This document shows, one piece after another, positions 1 to 12,066 of a DNA stretch of 64,000 nucleotides. Positions within the stretch are counted from its first letter, which is position 1; each line of letters begins with the position of its first letter. The position numbers and the translations under genes are program-made. The stretch comes from Beverwykella pulmonaria (taxonomy: Eukaryota > Ascomycota > Dothideomycetes > Pleosporales > Melanommataceae). The stretch lies in contig BCHH01000005.1 of the NCBI GenBank assembly GCA_001599595.1, positions 210,608 to 274,607 of the forward strand, in the 5' to 3' direction. Under the pieces are notes generated by a model. That model was not told where the DNA came from. It saw only the letters and a program-made list of their open reading frames with translations, and ran no database searches.

Positions 1-98
<98 letters not shown>

Positions 99-132
99 TG
101 TTTGTGTTTGTGTTTGTGTGTTTTTGTGTTTT

Positions 133-176
<44 letters not shown>

Positions 177-178
177 TG
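1..178. repeat. (TG)n microsatellite with interspersed TTTG/TTTTTG
   Basis: An almost perfect TG dinucleotide run occupies the first ~95 bases, followed by TTTG and TTTTTG variants and a second TG run to about 178. The tract continues off the left edge. The apparent Cys-Val open frames in it are translation of the repeat, not genes. Confidence 0.97.
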
Positions 179-189
179 TTCATGTGTTG

Positions 190-625
190 TATGCTCGACC
201 CAGAGCGTTCCTAGACCTAAGCATCACAACCTTCATGCATGCTGTTCCGTTCATGGTAGGCCAGGTACGAAGACCCTCTATCCTCCAACACCATGAACAC
301 CCATTGATGACAGGCCAGGTACGGAGACCCTCAAGTCCACACAACCATCGATCCAGCGACCAAAATCCAACCCAAGCATCACAACCGACATGTATGCTGT
401 TCTGTTCGATGGTAGGCCAAGTACAAAGACTCTCTTCCACACGGCCATCGAACCCTCCTCGAGCATCACGACCGACACGCATGCTGTTCCTTTCCAAACA
501 CATACTCTTTCTGGTGCCACACCCTGTGCGCCCCGTGCCACTTGTGTCCTGTGCACTTCATCGCGCAACGGCGCTCCATGCATCGATCCGAAGCCACCTG
601 CAGCCCGTCTGCATGCTGTTTCTCG
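190..625. repeat. degenerate minisatellite-like repeat
   Basis: Two diverged motifs recur. GCATGCTGTTCC-like blocks start near 237, 389, 479 and 611. AGGCCAGGTACGAAGACCCTC-like blocks start near 258, 312 and 413. Spacing is irregular (about 55-150 bases), so this is an old, eroded tandem array rather than a clean minisatellite. All frames across it differ from copy to copy, which argues against coding. Confidence 0.6.
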
Positions 626-719
626 GGTTCCCATTGACGTTGCGTTACGTACGAGGCCCTTTTAGCGCACGCTCACGCTGCAGACCTGATGCTCGATCCT
701 GCACTGAATACCATTGATG

Positions 720-2940
720 TTGATGATGTTGTGTGACGTCGCCGACGAAGGCAGTTGAAGAAGGAAGATGATTTCGATAGTGATCGTCGATGAAGGTTGA
801 ACGACGATGATGTTGGACGACGACGACGTATATTGATATTGTTTCTACATGGGCAGGGTCAGTGAGATTGAACAAGTGAAGGTGGACAAGGAAGTACTTT
901 AGCTTGATGTGATCAAGGTGGGTGACGATGATGTAGGATTGAAATGACGACAACTTGAACTGAAGGTTGACTCGAGGTGAAGGTTGGCTCAAGGTGAAGG
1001 CTGACTCGAAATGAAGGCGGATGGTTGACAGCGAAGGTGGGCTATGGATATGATGGATGCCGATAATGTATGATGTCTAACATGATGTGAGTGACCGAAA
1101 GTCATGAGGAGGTGAGGTGGTGTGAAGTGATGAAGAAGGTTGACTTACTGTATGACATGACTGATGTCAAGGTATGAATGGTCGAAGGCCAAGGCATCTT
1201 CAAGGAAGATGTGGGTGAGGGATGAGTAGAGGTGTTGGCCAAAGACCGATGAAGAAGCCAAGGCAGTTGAGTGACTAGCTCAATTGAATTGGTGGTGATG
1301 GAGTGGAGTGGAGGATAGGAAACTTCGTTGGAGCGAGGTGGAGGGGGGTTTATATAGACAGACCTGCCCCCGCTAGACCACACGTCAGGTGACCGTCAAC
1401 CGTTTTCCTTTGACCGGTCCGCTCTCAACAAGAGTTGCAACAGCGCGCTAAAAAAACTCTGTATCATCAGCAGCCCGTTTGCGGGTCCCGTACCACTGTT
1501 GGGAGAGCAGAAAAATTAAGCGAGAGCGTCTCTTTGGCTGAGCCAATGTGTATGAGTCTTTTCTGACTCTTACCTTCTGATCTGGTGACGCCGTGGGAGT
1601 CATCGACGAACAAATAGCCCGAGCGCAAGTGAAGGCAGCGGCCGATCACGCAAAGCGGTGAGCAATCGAACCCTTTGATAGGTAGAAGCTCGTTAGGCAG
1701 CGATAGAAGTAGGGCAGCAATAGAAGCAAGGCAGTGATGGAAGCGGGATGGGTCATCGGCGTCGTCATTGTGAGGGTTTTGGTAAGTATTCCAAATTTTG
1801 ATATTGCCAAGACTTGCAGCATGCTGAGGGCAGTGAGGCACCGTTCGCCAGCATCTGCACTTGGACGTCTGAAGAACTGCCAGCAATGTTACTGTGTGCA
1901 GGTAATCTAGCTTGTAAGCTTTTTGCGGCGCCTTGGGCCAGTACGCTCCGGCTTCACGCTCTCGCGTTTCCGCCGCGCCAAGACGTGCCTTCATCGACCT
2001 CCCGTTACTCGCCATCCGCGGTTGGAAGGTGACTCATAATTGGGGGGAAACGCTTAGAAGCTACAAACAAACAACCTGCGTAATTTCTGAAGTCGCGCCA
2101 CCAAAAGGGCGAATGCTAGCCCCCCATATCAGCAAGGCACAGCTGTCCGAATCTGGTGAGCGTCATGCACACCGCTCATAGAGCTCAGGTTCACATGTCT
2201 CGCATAGCGAAGGCTTCAAAGCCGAAATCTATGAATGCAACTGCTTGCTCTCTGCTGTAGCATCTCAGCTCTGCTTGTGACCGTAGACAATGTGACTGTG
2301 GAGCGTCCTCCTTCCACCTCCCTCAATCTGAAATTTCCACTCTTCAGTAGTGTTGCGGAGCGTCACTCTCACAGGCGCTCCATAGATCCATAGCCTCATA
2401 GCTTCTATCGCATTTTCGGATTTGAGCACATCCGTTCCCTGACTGCGCTGCTGCTTCTCTCGCCTTCGATAGCGCCCACTTGGACACATTCGCGGGCTAT
2501 CAAGTACGGAATCACCACCTGCTCCAACAGTGGTCTCACTCCTTCTCTACATAGCTAATGGTAGCTCCTCACTCAACACCCTCTACATCAGAGACCGAAT
2601 GCCCACCCCGCCCGCCGACTAAGTTCCCTCTTCCCGCTTGAAAACAGACAGCCAGACCAAACAGCAGAGAGCAGAATCGCGCTCTCCTCGCCATGTCCAT
2701 GTACCCAATGCTGTGGTATGACAGATACGCATCTTCACCGTGAAACAATCTTGTAATTCACAGTTTCATGAAAAGACGAGAACCATATGAGCGGCTTCTC
2801 ATTCCGCCCACCACCGGGTCTTGAAAGCCCCTCAAGGGGCAGGCCTAGCAGCGGAAGACGGCGAAGAGTGATTGAATTCTACTTCTGTGACTTAATCTGC
2901 CTATGCTATGTCTGTTTCTGTGACCTCAAGTCCCTATGAT
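720..2940. other. gene-free stretch with low-complexity DNA
   Basis: No gene is supported here. Positions 720-1330 are purine-skewed GA/TG-rich DNA. At about 962-1030 there are four diverged copies of a 17-base unit beginning TGAAGGTTGACTCGAGG. A minus-strand open frame at 1467-2015 shows no recognisable domain, and the sequence to 2940 looks like ordinary intergenic DNA plus the 3' flank of the transporter gene. Confidence 0.5.
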
Positions 2941-3152
2941 TTAGGTGCGCCTCACGCTCCTTCGAGGAAAGACGAATATCACCCCAATTCGACTCTCCGC
3001 CAGCACCCTCATCACACCGTCGCGCGCAACAACCACAAACTCAGTGCCCTCGGGCCATCCCACGGTCCCACGCGAGTCGTATAATAAATCTCGAACCCCT
3101 CCGCTCGACGCATCTACACGCTCGAAAGCCTTCTTCTCTTGCTCAAAGCCGA

Positions 3153-4730
3153 TTACGCCCTCCCGCTCCTCCACCCCAACACACCCACACCTCCGCAAAA
3201 TGCACTCACCCCAGTAAACACAACCAATGGTCCATACCCGCTCCCATACAACCCCCAGCCTTCGCCAGCCCTCACAAGCGCCTCACTAACCGGGCCACTG
3301 ATCACGTTCCCGACCCCTCTCCCGGCCCCCAACAGCCCAAGAACCATCATCCCGTCGCCGCCCGCCTTCTTCCTCACTTCTTTCACGATGCCGGGATACG
3401 TACTCGACCAACATCCTGCGAACAGCCCATACACAACCGAGAAGAGGAGAAGGACAGCGATTTTAGAGGAAAAGCCCCAAAGGAGGAAAATAGAAGCCGT
3501 AGAGCCGAGGGTAGAGATGAGGATGCAGAGGCAGACGTGAAAGCGGTCGATGCACTGGCCCATGAGGATGCAGCCGACTACAGAGGCGATGTTGAATAGA
3601 ATAACTGGAAGTGTGGCTATGGATGAGCTAGCACCTAGGCTACGTGCGTATGTGGGGAGGTAAATGGAGGGGATAAAGTAGCCAACACCCTCGATTGTGT
3701 TGCCTGTCTGGAGGAGAAGGAATGTGGACGAGGTGAGGAAAGAGAGGTCGAGTGACCGGGAGAGGGATGTTTGAGATGAGACGGAGATCCGGGGCTTGAG
3801 GCAATATATCAAAGGGAGCGTAAAAGTGAAGAGCATAATGGACCAGATCCGGAGTGTGGTGCGGAAGCCGTAGGAAGAGAGGAGGTGCTGCAGGAGCAGC
3901 GGGATTAGAACGCCACCAAGACCTGTGCCGGCCTACACTGTCGTCAGGACATACATGATGCGCAGATGTAACCAAGTTCTGACTGCGAGAAGGAGGAGGA
4001 GAGAGGAACAACCTACCCACATAGCCCCATACGCACTCCCCTTCCTCGTAACAAACCACTCGTCAATCCCCAAAATAACAGGATTATATGCTAGACTCCC
4101 GCCCACCGCATACAGCACTCCCTGCGTCGCAATCAGACTAGTAACCGTGTCACACAGCGAACTCAACCCTAGACTCAAACACATGGTCACTAATCCGATT
4201 GCAATAGCCGGCCTCTGAGTCTGCGGCCAGCGCTGCAGAACGGGAAATATGAGCGGAGAGGACATGTACATGATACCCATTGCGCTCGTGCCAATGATAG
4301 GAATATTAGCAGGGTGAGCGGAGAAAGGAAGGTGCGTGCTGTAGTGTTCTTGGAAGATGCCGTAAGCGAAGGGGAATCCTTTCAGTGTATTAGTTCGGGA
4401 ACACAGGCAAGAAAAATGGCTCCCGGATAAGGAGAAGAAACGAAAAAACTGCTTCCTGTCCCAGGGCCTGGACTACGTACCCCAAACCAAAAGCTCCATC
4501 CAAAATGCTGCAGCGAGGTACATGTACGCGCCCTTTCCTCGATCTACAGGTGGCAGTGACGCAAACTCAATCCCGTGTCCATCACCTTCTTCCACCATCC
4601 CTTCTACTATGCCGTCTGTCTCTGGCTCCATAGCGGCTTCGAAATTAGAATTGGGAAGGGCTTGCGTGCGCACTTCCATTTCCATGGCGCTGGAGTCAGG
4701 GTAGGTATCTGGGTTTGTGTTCGGTGCCAT
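3153..4730 (-). CDS. MFS transporter, monocarboxylate (SLC16/MCT)-like
   Basis: Predicted 463-residue plasma-membrane transporter of the major facilitator superfamily, closest in layout to fungal monocarboxylate-permease-like proteins. Exons on the minus strand are 4730-4481, 4378-4017 and 3932-3153. The introns (4379-4480, 4016-3933) have GT-AG ends and the three exon lengths sum to 464 codons. After an acidic cytosolic N-terminus come about 12 hydrophobic segments. The first begins near the GKGAYMYLAAAFWMELLVWG stretch, where MCTs carry their DGGWGW-like motif, and a long loop separates the two halves. The start is the methionine of MAPNTNPD (4730); a frame upstream of it is open but has no better start. 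The substrate cannot be read from sequence. It lies on the same strand as the regulator at 5307-8513, 0.6 kb away; co-regulation is possible but not shown. Confidence 0.85.
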
Positions 4731-5306
4731 ATTGGAGAGACGGGAGGGGAAAGGCGTGGAAGTGAGGTGAGCCAAGTGCAAGTGTGTAAGTGTGCAAGTG
4801 GACTGAGTTGAAGATTCGGAGAGCTTGTATAGGAACTGGAAGGTATGAGCTTATTATTATGAAAGGAGCTCCACAGATGGTCTGTGCATCAGGCCCTCTA
4901 CTCACGCGAGGTATGCTCACGCGAGGCGCTAGGATTACTTCACCGCTCCGGTAGCCGGTAGCCGCTCATAGTCTGGGCCAGTCATATCATTCTGTTCGTG
5001 GGGGAAAAAAACTGGAACTGCATGCATGGAACACGCCCTATTGTTGACAGCAATCCAATTCAGCCACCACGCCAAGCTAAAGAACACTACTACTACTACT
5101 ATACAATAGTACGCTCAGACTCATATGCCTCAAACGCTAGAACATGACAATCCACCCACCCCTACCCAACAGTCGCTGAAGAGTGCAGACATATCGAAAT
5201 AACCATTCCCGGAAAAAATTGTCCCCAGTCCAATAGTACCACTATCAAGTGGTATATACCCCATCTAAAGCGCCATTCGAAATTCGAAATTCATGGTACA
5301 AATTCG
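4731..5306. other. intergenic, between transporter 5' end and regulator 3' end
   Basis: This stretch holds the transporter promoter and the regulator's 3' flank. A short ACT trinucleotide run lies near 5088-5101. No gene, TATA box or convincing operator was recognised. Confidence 0.5.
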
Positions 5307-8300
5307 TCACCTACCCCCGTCTAACCCCTCCAGTCCCTCCATCCCAGGATGGCCCCCTTGCCCGTGAACGACGCTCGCGCGGTGATGTGCATGATGATGA
5401 CCATTCATTATGTCCACCTGTTGATGCCCCGTATTCAGTCCGAAATTATACGCCTCTTGACCCCCAAACACGCCGCCATCATCTCCAAGCGTCGGGGGCT
5501 CCATGTTGAACGGGAGGAACCACGCGTTGCTTGGATCAAAGAAACCGTGTCCGCCCATGCCCATGGGGTCAAGATTCCAGAAGGCCGCATTGTTCGGGTG
5601 CGCAGTCATGTCAGGGAAGGGAGAGAGGTCAATTTGGTGCCCGGGTGGGATGAGCGAGGTCGGCGACGTGTTCAGTATAGGTAGGTTGGGCGGTTGTTGG
5701 TGTTGATGCTGGTGTTGATGCTGGAAGTCGGCGAGGTACTGCTGCCGGGGAGTGGTTTGGCTAAAGTAGGCTGGATCGAAGGCAGGTGCGTCCATGGGGT
5801 CTTGGTGGGCCATGTGGATATGTCCCATCTGTTGCTGGAGCTGGCTGCGGTGCATTTGCTGGGATTGCGGCTGGAGCGGAGGCGGATCCGAAGGGTTGAG
5901 TGCTGGCGCGTCAGCTTTGGACACTGATTTCGACTTGTTCTTGCGGGCTTGTTTGCGGTGCTGGTCAGATTTGGAGGGAGGGGAGAGCGACGCAAAGAAC
6001 TCTTCTACGCTTTGCAGGTCGCTCTTTTGTCCTAACACTGCGTCTGTCCCCGGCTCGTTGCCCATCGATTCGGCGGCGTCCTCGTAGTCAGTCTTGGAAA
6101 CCCCGTGCGGGTACCTGTCAAACCAGTCGCCGTACTGGAAGATCACACCCTTGGTCTTCTTATCCCCAGTAGCAGTCGCGCCCCTCAAATGCGCGTCAGC
6201 ATGCTGCCGATACAGCTCCTTCAGGTTTTCTGCAATGTAGTGGAACATGCCCCAGTATTTCTTCATCTTGCTTAGATACTTGACGTTGTACGCGAGGAAC
6301 TTTTTGGACTGAGCTTCGATTTTCGGGTTCTTGGAGAAGACACCGTGCACATGGACGGTGGAAGAGAAGAAGGCCGAGTACCCTGCAAACGGCGCGGTAA
6401 CATTGTGATCCATTGCTTCGTGGATCAGAATCGAGATCTGGTTCGCGGCGTCGATGGCGGTGCGGCCGGACTCGGTAAGAAAGTCGTTCGGCATGTCTTT
6501 CGGAGGACGGCTACCTGCTCTTGAAGGTAGTGAGAACCTATGCATGAAGAGGATGATTTGTTGGTAGAGGATGTGAATGTAGAGGAATTGGTTCGCCGTC
6601 TTCCCAATCGCGTGACTTTTCAAGTTCTCTGGACTGTACAGCAGCATTTCTGGGAGTGCGTCTTTGAAATCCCTGGCTTCCTTCCTTATCCCGAAGAAGG
6701 TAGACTTAGGCGACCACATGGGTTCTGACTCGCGCTCCTTTCCGCCTAGGTTCATATATTTCACGAGCTTGCCCCAGATGCAAACCAGCCGAATAGTGTA
6801 GGCTGCAACGCCCATGTTCTCTTTTGGGTTTGCCAATTGGCCGCTGTCGGGCGGGACAGGATTGGGGATATTGCCTTCTAGATTTTCCGTGGGTGCTTGG
6901 ATTTCGTGAAGATACAGATGCTCCTTTACAGGCAGTTGTACCTCGATGTACTGCTCGTGCACGAATAGCGGCCGATCTGTTCCAGACGAATTAAATCGGT
7001 CCATGAGGAAGCATGACCACATGGTCCGTCGTCGAATCTCTCGATCGGTGAGACTCAGTGGTTTCCTGTCGGCGTCGTTAGAGTTCGGGTCGTATTCCAG
7101 CTCTTTGTGCAGTTGTAATGCATATGCCATCCGCTGGGCCATTCCGCCAAACATCCAGCTGCGCCCGCCCTGACATGTTCCGAATTCGTGCAAGCCGAGT
7201 AAGAGATACACGATCAGTATGGTGATGTTGGGTGAGTCGTATCGCTTCAGCGATATCTCTCTCGCTCGCTCAGCCCAATTGTCGCCCCGTAAGAAGCATG
7301 GCTCCGTGCGTAGTTGCGGGTGCGTTGAGAATCGTGCGGATATGGCGCAAATGGCCAGAATAAGCACGGGAGGCACGTTTCCAGACGCCAGCTTTCTCAT
7401 GAAGCTCGGCTTGTGGAGGAGTGGGTAGCTCTGCCCGTACACGTAATCAAAATAGACCTCGGCTAGATGCTCCTGGATTTCTTTGGGCGGCAGACTCTCA
7501 GCACCTTCGGTTAGCAGCTTGCTGTCTTCTGTGTCTTTGGCGCGCGATGCCGATCCCGCCGCGTCTGGGTTTGCGGTTTTGGTTTTCGCCCATTCGTCTA
7601 ATTCGCCACCGAAAGCTTCCTCGGCTGCCCGTTTCTTGGTTGTCGGGGTCTTCGGAGGTGCGCCGGGTAGCGCGGGTTTTACGACTGATCTGCCCACGCC
7701 CGAGATAGATGGCAGGCTGTCTTTGGGAATGAGTTTCACAACCCGGTCTTCCATTCGCTTCAACCGCTTGTCCAACATGGCCATGTAGTCCGTCCTCGGC
7801 GCCGCCTTTCTCGTCGTGACTTTGTACACGCACGGAATCCTACTCCTGAGGCAATGCTTGCACGCCGGCTTCTCGCCCGAGCACCTAATCTTCTTCCTCC
7901 GACATGCAATGCATGCGAGCGGTAATCGCTTTCGCTCCTTGCCAGCTTTTGTCTTCATCTCGCTCCATGGCGGAGGCTCGAGCGGATTGTCTTTGTCTCT
8001 TTTTGACGATGTCGAGCCCTCTCCGCCATCTCCATTCACGCTGTCGTCCAATTTCATGCTCAGTGTCGAGCCGTCATTCAAAGTATCCCCAATGTTGAGT
8101 ATATTCAGCGCAGGCGCGCTCTCCGGACTCGTGTTGGCCTCGTCCTGTCCATAGTTGCCAGCGCTGCCAATGCTCAAACGGTGTGGGTGCGCGCTACCGC
8201 CACTAACATTTTCTTCGCTTAAATTGCTTATGCTGCCTCGGTGCTGAAAGTTGGTCTTGATTGTGGGTTGCGACCGCTCGAACGACGGGGTGAAGGCCTG

Positions 8301-8513
8301 ACTCTGGCCGTAGCCCATGGCAGGAAAGTCGGCGAAAGAGGTCATCATAGAGGTTGGGCTGTGGCCGGCGACGGCGGGAGGCGGGAGGGATGCTCGGAGC
8401 TCCGGCAGGCCGTATTCGTTCAGGGTAAGCGGGTCGTCGTGTTCGAATTTGTGTTGTTGTTGTTGCGATGTGGCCATGGTCGTTGTGGTCGTGGTCGCGC
8501 CTGGCTCGCCCAT
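5307..8513 (-). CDS. Zn(II)2Cys6 transcription factor with fungal_trans middle domain
   Basis: Uninterrupted 1068-codon frame encoding a nuclear binuclear-zinc-cluster regulator. The six zinc ligands are C201, C204, C211, C218, C221 and C228 (CX2CX6CX6CX2CX6C), with a basic linker and a short heptad-like segment (about 241-262) that would support dimerisation. Residues about 345-640 match the fungal-specific transcription factor middle region, with LHEFGTCQGGRSWMFGGMAQ and RRRTMWSCFLMDRF as hallmark stretches. Both termini are low complexity: Thr/Gln at the N-terminus, and Gln/His/Pro-rich segments from about 880 onward that look like activation domains. The start at 8513 is the first ATG; a second ATG at 8477 is equally possible and changes little. 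No introns are needed. The regulon is unknown and I do not recognise an orthologue by name. Confidence 0.92.
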   Translation of the reverse strand: MGEPGATTTTTTMATSQQQQHKFEHDDPLTLNEYGLPELRASLPPPAVAGHSPTSMMTSFADFPAMGYGQSQAFTPSFERSQPTIKTNFQHRGSISNLSEENVSGGSAHPHRLSIGSAGNYGQDEANTSPESAPALNILNIGDTLNDGSTLSMKLDDSVNGDGGEGSTSSKRDKDNPLEPPPWSEMKTKAGKERKRLPLACIACRRKKIRCSGEKPACKHCLRSRIPCVYKVTTRKAAPRTDYMAMLDKRLKRMEDRVVKLIPKDSLPSISGVGRSVVKPALPGAPPKTPTTKKRAAEEAFGGELDEWAKTKTANPDAAGSASRAKDTEDSKLLTEGAESLPPKEIQEHLAEVYFDYVYGQSYPLLHKPSFMRKLASGNVPPVLILAICAISARFSTHPQLRTEPCFLRGDNWAERAREISLKRYDSPNITILIVYLLLGLHEFGTCQGGRSWMFGGMAQRMAYALQLHKELEYDPNSNDADRKPLSLTDREIRRRTMWSCFLMDRFNSSGTDRPLFVHEQYIEVQLPVKEHLYLHEIQAPTENLEGNIPNPVPPDSGQLANPKENMGVAAYTIRLVCIWGKLVKYMNLGGKERESEPMWSPKSTFFGIRKEARDFKDALPEMLLYSPENLKSHAIGKTANQFLYIHILYQQIILFMHRFSLPSRAGSRPPKDMPNDFLTESGRTAIDAANQISILIHEAMDHNVTAPFAGYSAFFSSTVHVHGVFSKNPKIEAQSKKFLAYNVKYLSKMKKYWGMFHYIAENLKELYRQHADAHLRGATATGDKKTKGVIFQYGDWFDRYPHGVSKTDYEDAAESMGNEPGTDAVLGQKSDLQSVEEFFASLSPPSKSDQHRKQARKNKSKSVSKADAPALNPSDPPPLQPQSQQMHRSQLQQQMGHIHMAHQDPMDAPAFDPAYFSQTTPRQQYLADFQHQHQHQHQQPPNLPILNTSPTSLIPPGHQIDLSPFPDMTAHPNNAAFWNLDPMGMGGHGFFDPSNAWFLPFNMEPPTLGDDGGVFGGQEAYNFGLNTGHQQVDIMNGHHHAHHRASVVHGQGGHPGMEGLEGLDGGR

Positions 8514-11500
8514 GTCCCTCGACGCCGGGCGTCTCTATTCAACTGCGGCGCTCAGCGGCAGTCTTCACATCGGATTGCGCGCTGGAGCCTCGGGGTAGTG
8601 GTCACTCTCGGGGAATCCGGTTCAGAGAAAGCATGGTCAGCACGTGGGTGAGCCGTCAGCGTGTATGCGAGGGAGAAGGATAGAGGACCGGAGGTGCATC
8701 GGCGAGAGAGGTGCGCGGCGAGTTGTCAGCGGGAAGGGCTGGTCTGGGGCTGCTCCACAGCAGAGCCTCGGGGGTTGCTAGCACGAACAGCGGGGAGCGC
8801 TAGGCGCCATGCTGGAGTGCTTGGATTGAGGTGGATGTGGAGATGCAGGCTGACGGCGAGTGGTAGTGGATATGGGGATAGATGAGTGGCAGACGAGCAG
8901 TCATGTAGGCGCACCCTACAGCGAGGCGCATGTACAAGGTACGGCGATGGCTTGCATGGCCTGTGTATCTCCGTAATGATAGCTTGTAATAGCGGCGCCA
9001 GGATTCGCAGCAGGATTGAGCTGCGCGATTCCAAAGACAGTTTTTGCAGGCCAAAAAGCCCATAGCAAGGGCAACGAGGGCAGCAAGGGCCGCAAGGGCC
9101 GCAAGGACCCTGGGCGGGCCACTCACGGATGGCGCATTGGCCGTGCACATGGGATGGTGCTCCCCACATGGCGGTGCCCCAGTTCGAGACCGCAAGCCCA
9201 TTATTCAGACATCACAAAGCAGCAGCACAGCAGCCTCTGCAACCACCGCCAACACCGCTGAGCTTTTTTCCCTTGATCCCTCGGGCGGCAAGCCCTGGTG
9301 CTGATCCCACCTGCATACGGGTGCTGTGAATGATGCAGATAATGCATCACTGTCACCCAGCATCATCCCTCGCGCACACTCTGGTGTGCAGGTCACGAGC
9401 GATGCGCCCACGAAAAGACAGCGAACAGCGGCGGGCCTGCAGGCTTGCTTTTTCGCCTGTTCGCCTTTTGCGGGGCAGCCGGCCGTTCCTTGGTCGCTTC
9501 AGGCTCGTGGATATGAAAAACTACTCAACAACCAATCTCTCAATTTCCCACAGCACGTCGGTGGCCACATACCCGCGCCGATCGCCTATTCGCAACACCA
9601 CAGCCAGCTGCCTTCAGCCCATCCTCGTGATGCTGGACAATAACGCGCAAGAAGAGCGCGCGCATCGCATCGAGGGTGCGCGGTCAGGTTTCAGCGCCGA
9701 TTCAGCTCTCGTCTTGGCCGTACAATGACGACGTCGGCACGTTGTCAGCCAGCCGGCCCGAGCCCTCGGGTCAATGTCAGCTGCCCGCCTGATTCGCCGT
9801 TGCCCCAAACCACGACGATGCTGTGAATGTCGACTTCGCAGCCACCTTCTGGAAGCACGCAGGTGGACGCTCCCTTGACCCTCCTCGCGCGAATTTCTTC
9901 AATCCGCCTGATGAGTGGTGGATTTAGCCAAATATTCTGGCTTCCAGGTCTGCACTGCTCTCTATTCTCACGACTCTAGAAGCCCGCTGCATGCACAACG
10001 CCAGGTCCGGTGCCAGCGCGCCAGGACAGCGTAAATGCACCCTCTCTATGCAGATTGCCCACCCCTCCATCTCATCCACGCGAACATCAACGCGACCCTC
10101 TTTCCCCATGCCGCCATGCATTCTACCCGCCCACCGCTCGAGGCATCCATTTCAGGACGAGTCCCCCTTCGTCCGCCGTCTCAAGATGAGCATGCACGTC
10201 GTCTGCACAGACGCCCAAATTAATCTGCGCCATGGGGTCTCCCTGCCTCGATGCACGCAAAGGCCGGGGAAGCCCAGGGTCGATCTTGGTAGCACTTGCT
10301 TGGACAGATCGCGGATGCGTGACTCTTGGTGTTGAGGTTGTGCAAGTCTTAGGTACATGGCCGTGGAAGGAGCCGTTGTGTGGGTGTCGAGGGAGGAAGC
10401 AGCAATAGGACACATGACCCGGACCCGCTCACCCAACGCCATGAACGCCGATGCCGCTCTGGGCCTCGACATCTTCTTATATTGCTTCTCCGACCCGCCA
10501 CTGCACGCGCGGTTAAGTTATATCCTGCGCTGCCAGCTTGCAACACTACGCCCATCTCATCCACCGCCTTCATATGGCAACTTCTACCCCGACACTCAAA
10601 AGTACAGTGCAGCTGGTTTAAGTGGTGTAAGCTCGCTGCATGCAAACAACCCCAACGCACTACTCTCTCTTTCGGCCATCCCCAAGTCACGCTCCTGCCT
10701 CATAAGTATTGCCTCGCCCAACTATACCCATATAGGCTCCCTCTTCATCTCTCAACAGTCACATATCCTCTCACACAGCCAGCCATCCACTCAGCACCCA
10801 CCCGCTACCCCCAACTTCCCCTCACGCCTTCCCCTCGCCCGCCTCCCTAATCCATCACGCTCACACTCAGGCTTATCCAATACGAAACACTCCATGCCCC
10901 ATTCCGACAGCCAGCACCTACAAAAGTCGGTCAGTCCTCATACGGCCGACCCGCACTTCCCCGCACTACTGTAGAGGAAGGTCCTGTCTCACACATGGCA
11001 ATATTGCGCTTGCGCAGATCGAGGCGCTACAATATATGAATGCGGGACACCCCGGCTGCGATATGAGGAACGCTCTCAACGACCAAGCGTTGGAAAATAG
11101 CAATCCTGCAAGCACCAAGATCCAATTCGATAACGCACACTTAACGCAAGCAACTAGGATGTGATCGGAGGGTGCGCCCATGAGTGCTATCAGAATGGAA
11201 GGCGACACTTGTGGAAAAGCATGACACAGTATTAGGCCAGTAAACGTCACCATTACAAGTGGAAGCAAACGGGGCTGTTTACGCGCCACACAAATAGACA
11301 GTGAAGCTAAAAGATGCCATATCACTGGGCTGTTATCAATTCAGCCCAACCGAGTTCAATATAATTCACTTCTGCTCAGCTCAGCCCAATTCAACTCAAC
11401 TTAAGCCAGTTCAGTAGCAAAGAGTCATCAGTATCATAAAGAGTGGCAAAGTACACACTAACCAATCGCTCGCGTTCCTCACTCATCACAGCATCCCACA

Positions 11501-11562
11501 CTCCAAGACGAAACCCGCCTGTAGCCCCAACATACCCCTCACTCTATCATCCTTGCTGTCTC
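8514..11562. other. 3-kb intergenic region
   Basis: No supported gene. The first kilobase is likely the long promoter and 5' UTR of the Zn2Cys6 regulator. GGCAAGGGC/CGCAAGGGC short repeats occur at about 9063-9112. A plus-strand open frame at 10357-10974 is Ser/Pro-rich without a recognisable domain and without supporting splice signals. Around 11335-11415 there are short recurrences of CAGCCCAAYTCA-like words downstream of the Met-rich gene. Confidence 0.45.
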
Positions 11563-12066
11563 CTACATATTCATAGCATCGGACATTGCGCCTTTGTCTA
11601 TCATGTCCCCCTTCATCATATCGCGGTTGCCCATGCCATTCGTCATGCCACTGTCCATCTCATCTTCATTCATCGCCATGCTCTTCTCTATGCCCATGCC
11701 CATCTCCATGTCCACCTCCTTATCTTTAGTCATCATATCGCGCTTGCTCATGTCGTTCTCTATCATACTCTTATCCATACCCGTTCCCATGTCCATGTCC
11801 ATGCCTATTCCCATCATGGCCCCCCTATCTGGCATCATCGCCATATCGCGCTTCTTATCTATGCCTGTATCCATGCCCGTCCAACCGCCCTTCGAACTCT
11901 CCATCATCGTGCTCTTGTTCATCATATCTGCACTACCTAAACTCTATCAACACCACTCGTACAAACTGGAGGAAAGCTTACTGGTCACCATCCGAGTACC
12001 CGCACATCTTGATACAGGCGCCGAAACGGCGAGAGCCGCAAGGCTGGCGAAGAGGAAGAATTGCAT
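11563..12066 (-). CDS. methionine-rich small secreted protein
   Basis: Predicted 152-residue secreted protein of no recognised family. Exon 1 (12066-11982) encodes a classic signal peptide, MQFFLFASLAALAVSA, followed by PVSRC. A GTAAGC donor at 11981 and a TTTAG acceptor ending at 11937 define a 45-nt intron; a GTGCAG acceptor nine bases on would also keep frame. Exon 2 (11936-11563) encodes about 120 residues containing some 32 methionines (~27%), with Asp, Lys and Gly filling the rest. Methionines are spaced as MxM, MxxM and MM (GMDMDMGTGM, VDMEMGMG, RDMM). One cysteine lies just after the predicted cleavage site. Met clusters of this kind bind Cu(I)/Ag(I) in other proteins, so extracellular copper binding is an inference. 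The opposite strand is also open, but only the minus strand has a signal peptide and coherent splice sites. Confidence 0.72.

Noticed and set aside
2..717. Cys-Val repeat open frames
   Set aside because: Direct translation of the (TG)n microsatellite; open in several frames at once.
1467..2015. 182-codon minus-strand frame
   Set aside because: No domain, no signal peptide, poor amino-acid texture and no supporting context.
10357..10974. 205-codon plus-strand Ser/Pro-rich frame
   Set aside because: Overlaps other open frames in GC-rich promoter-like DNA; no recognisable motif or splice support.
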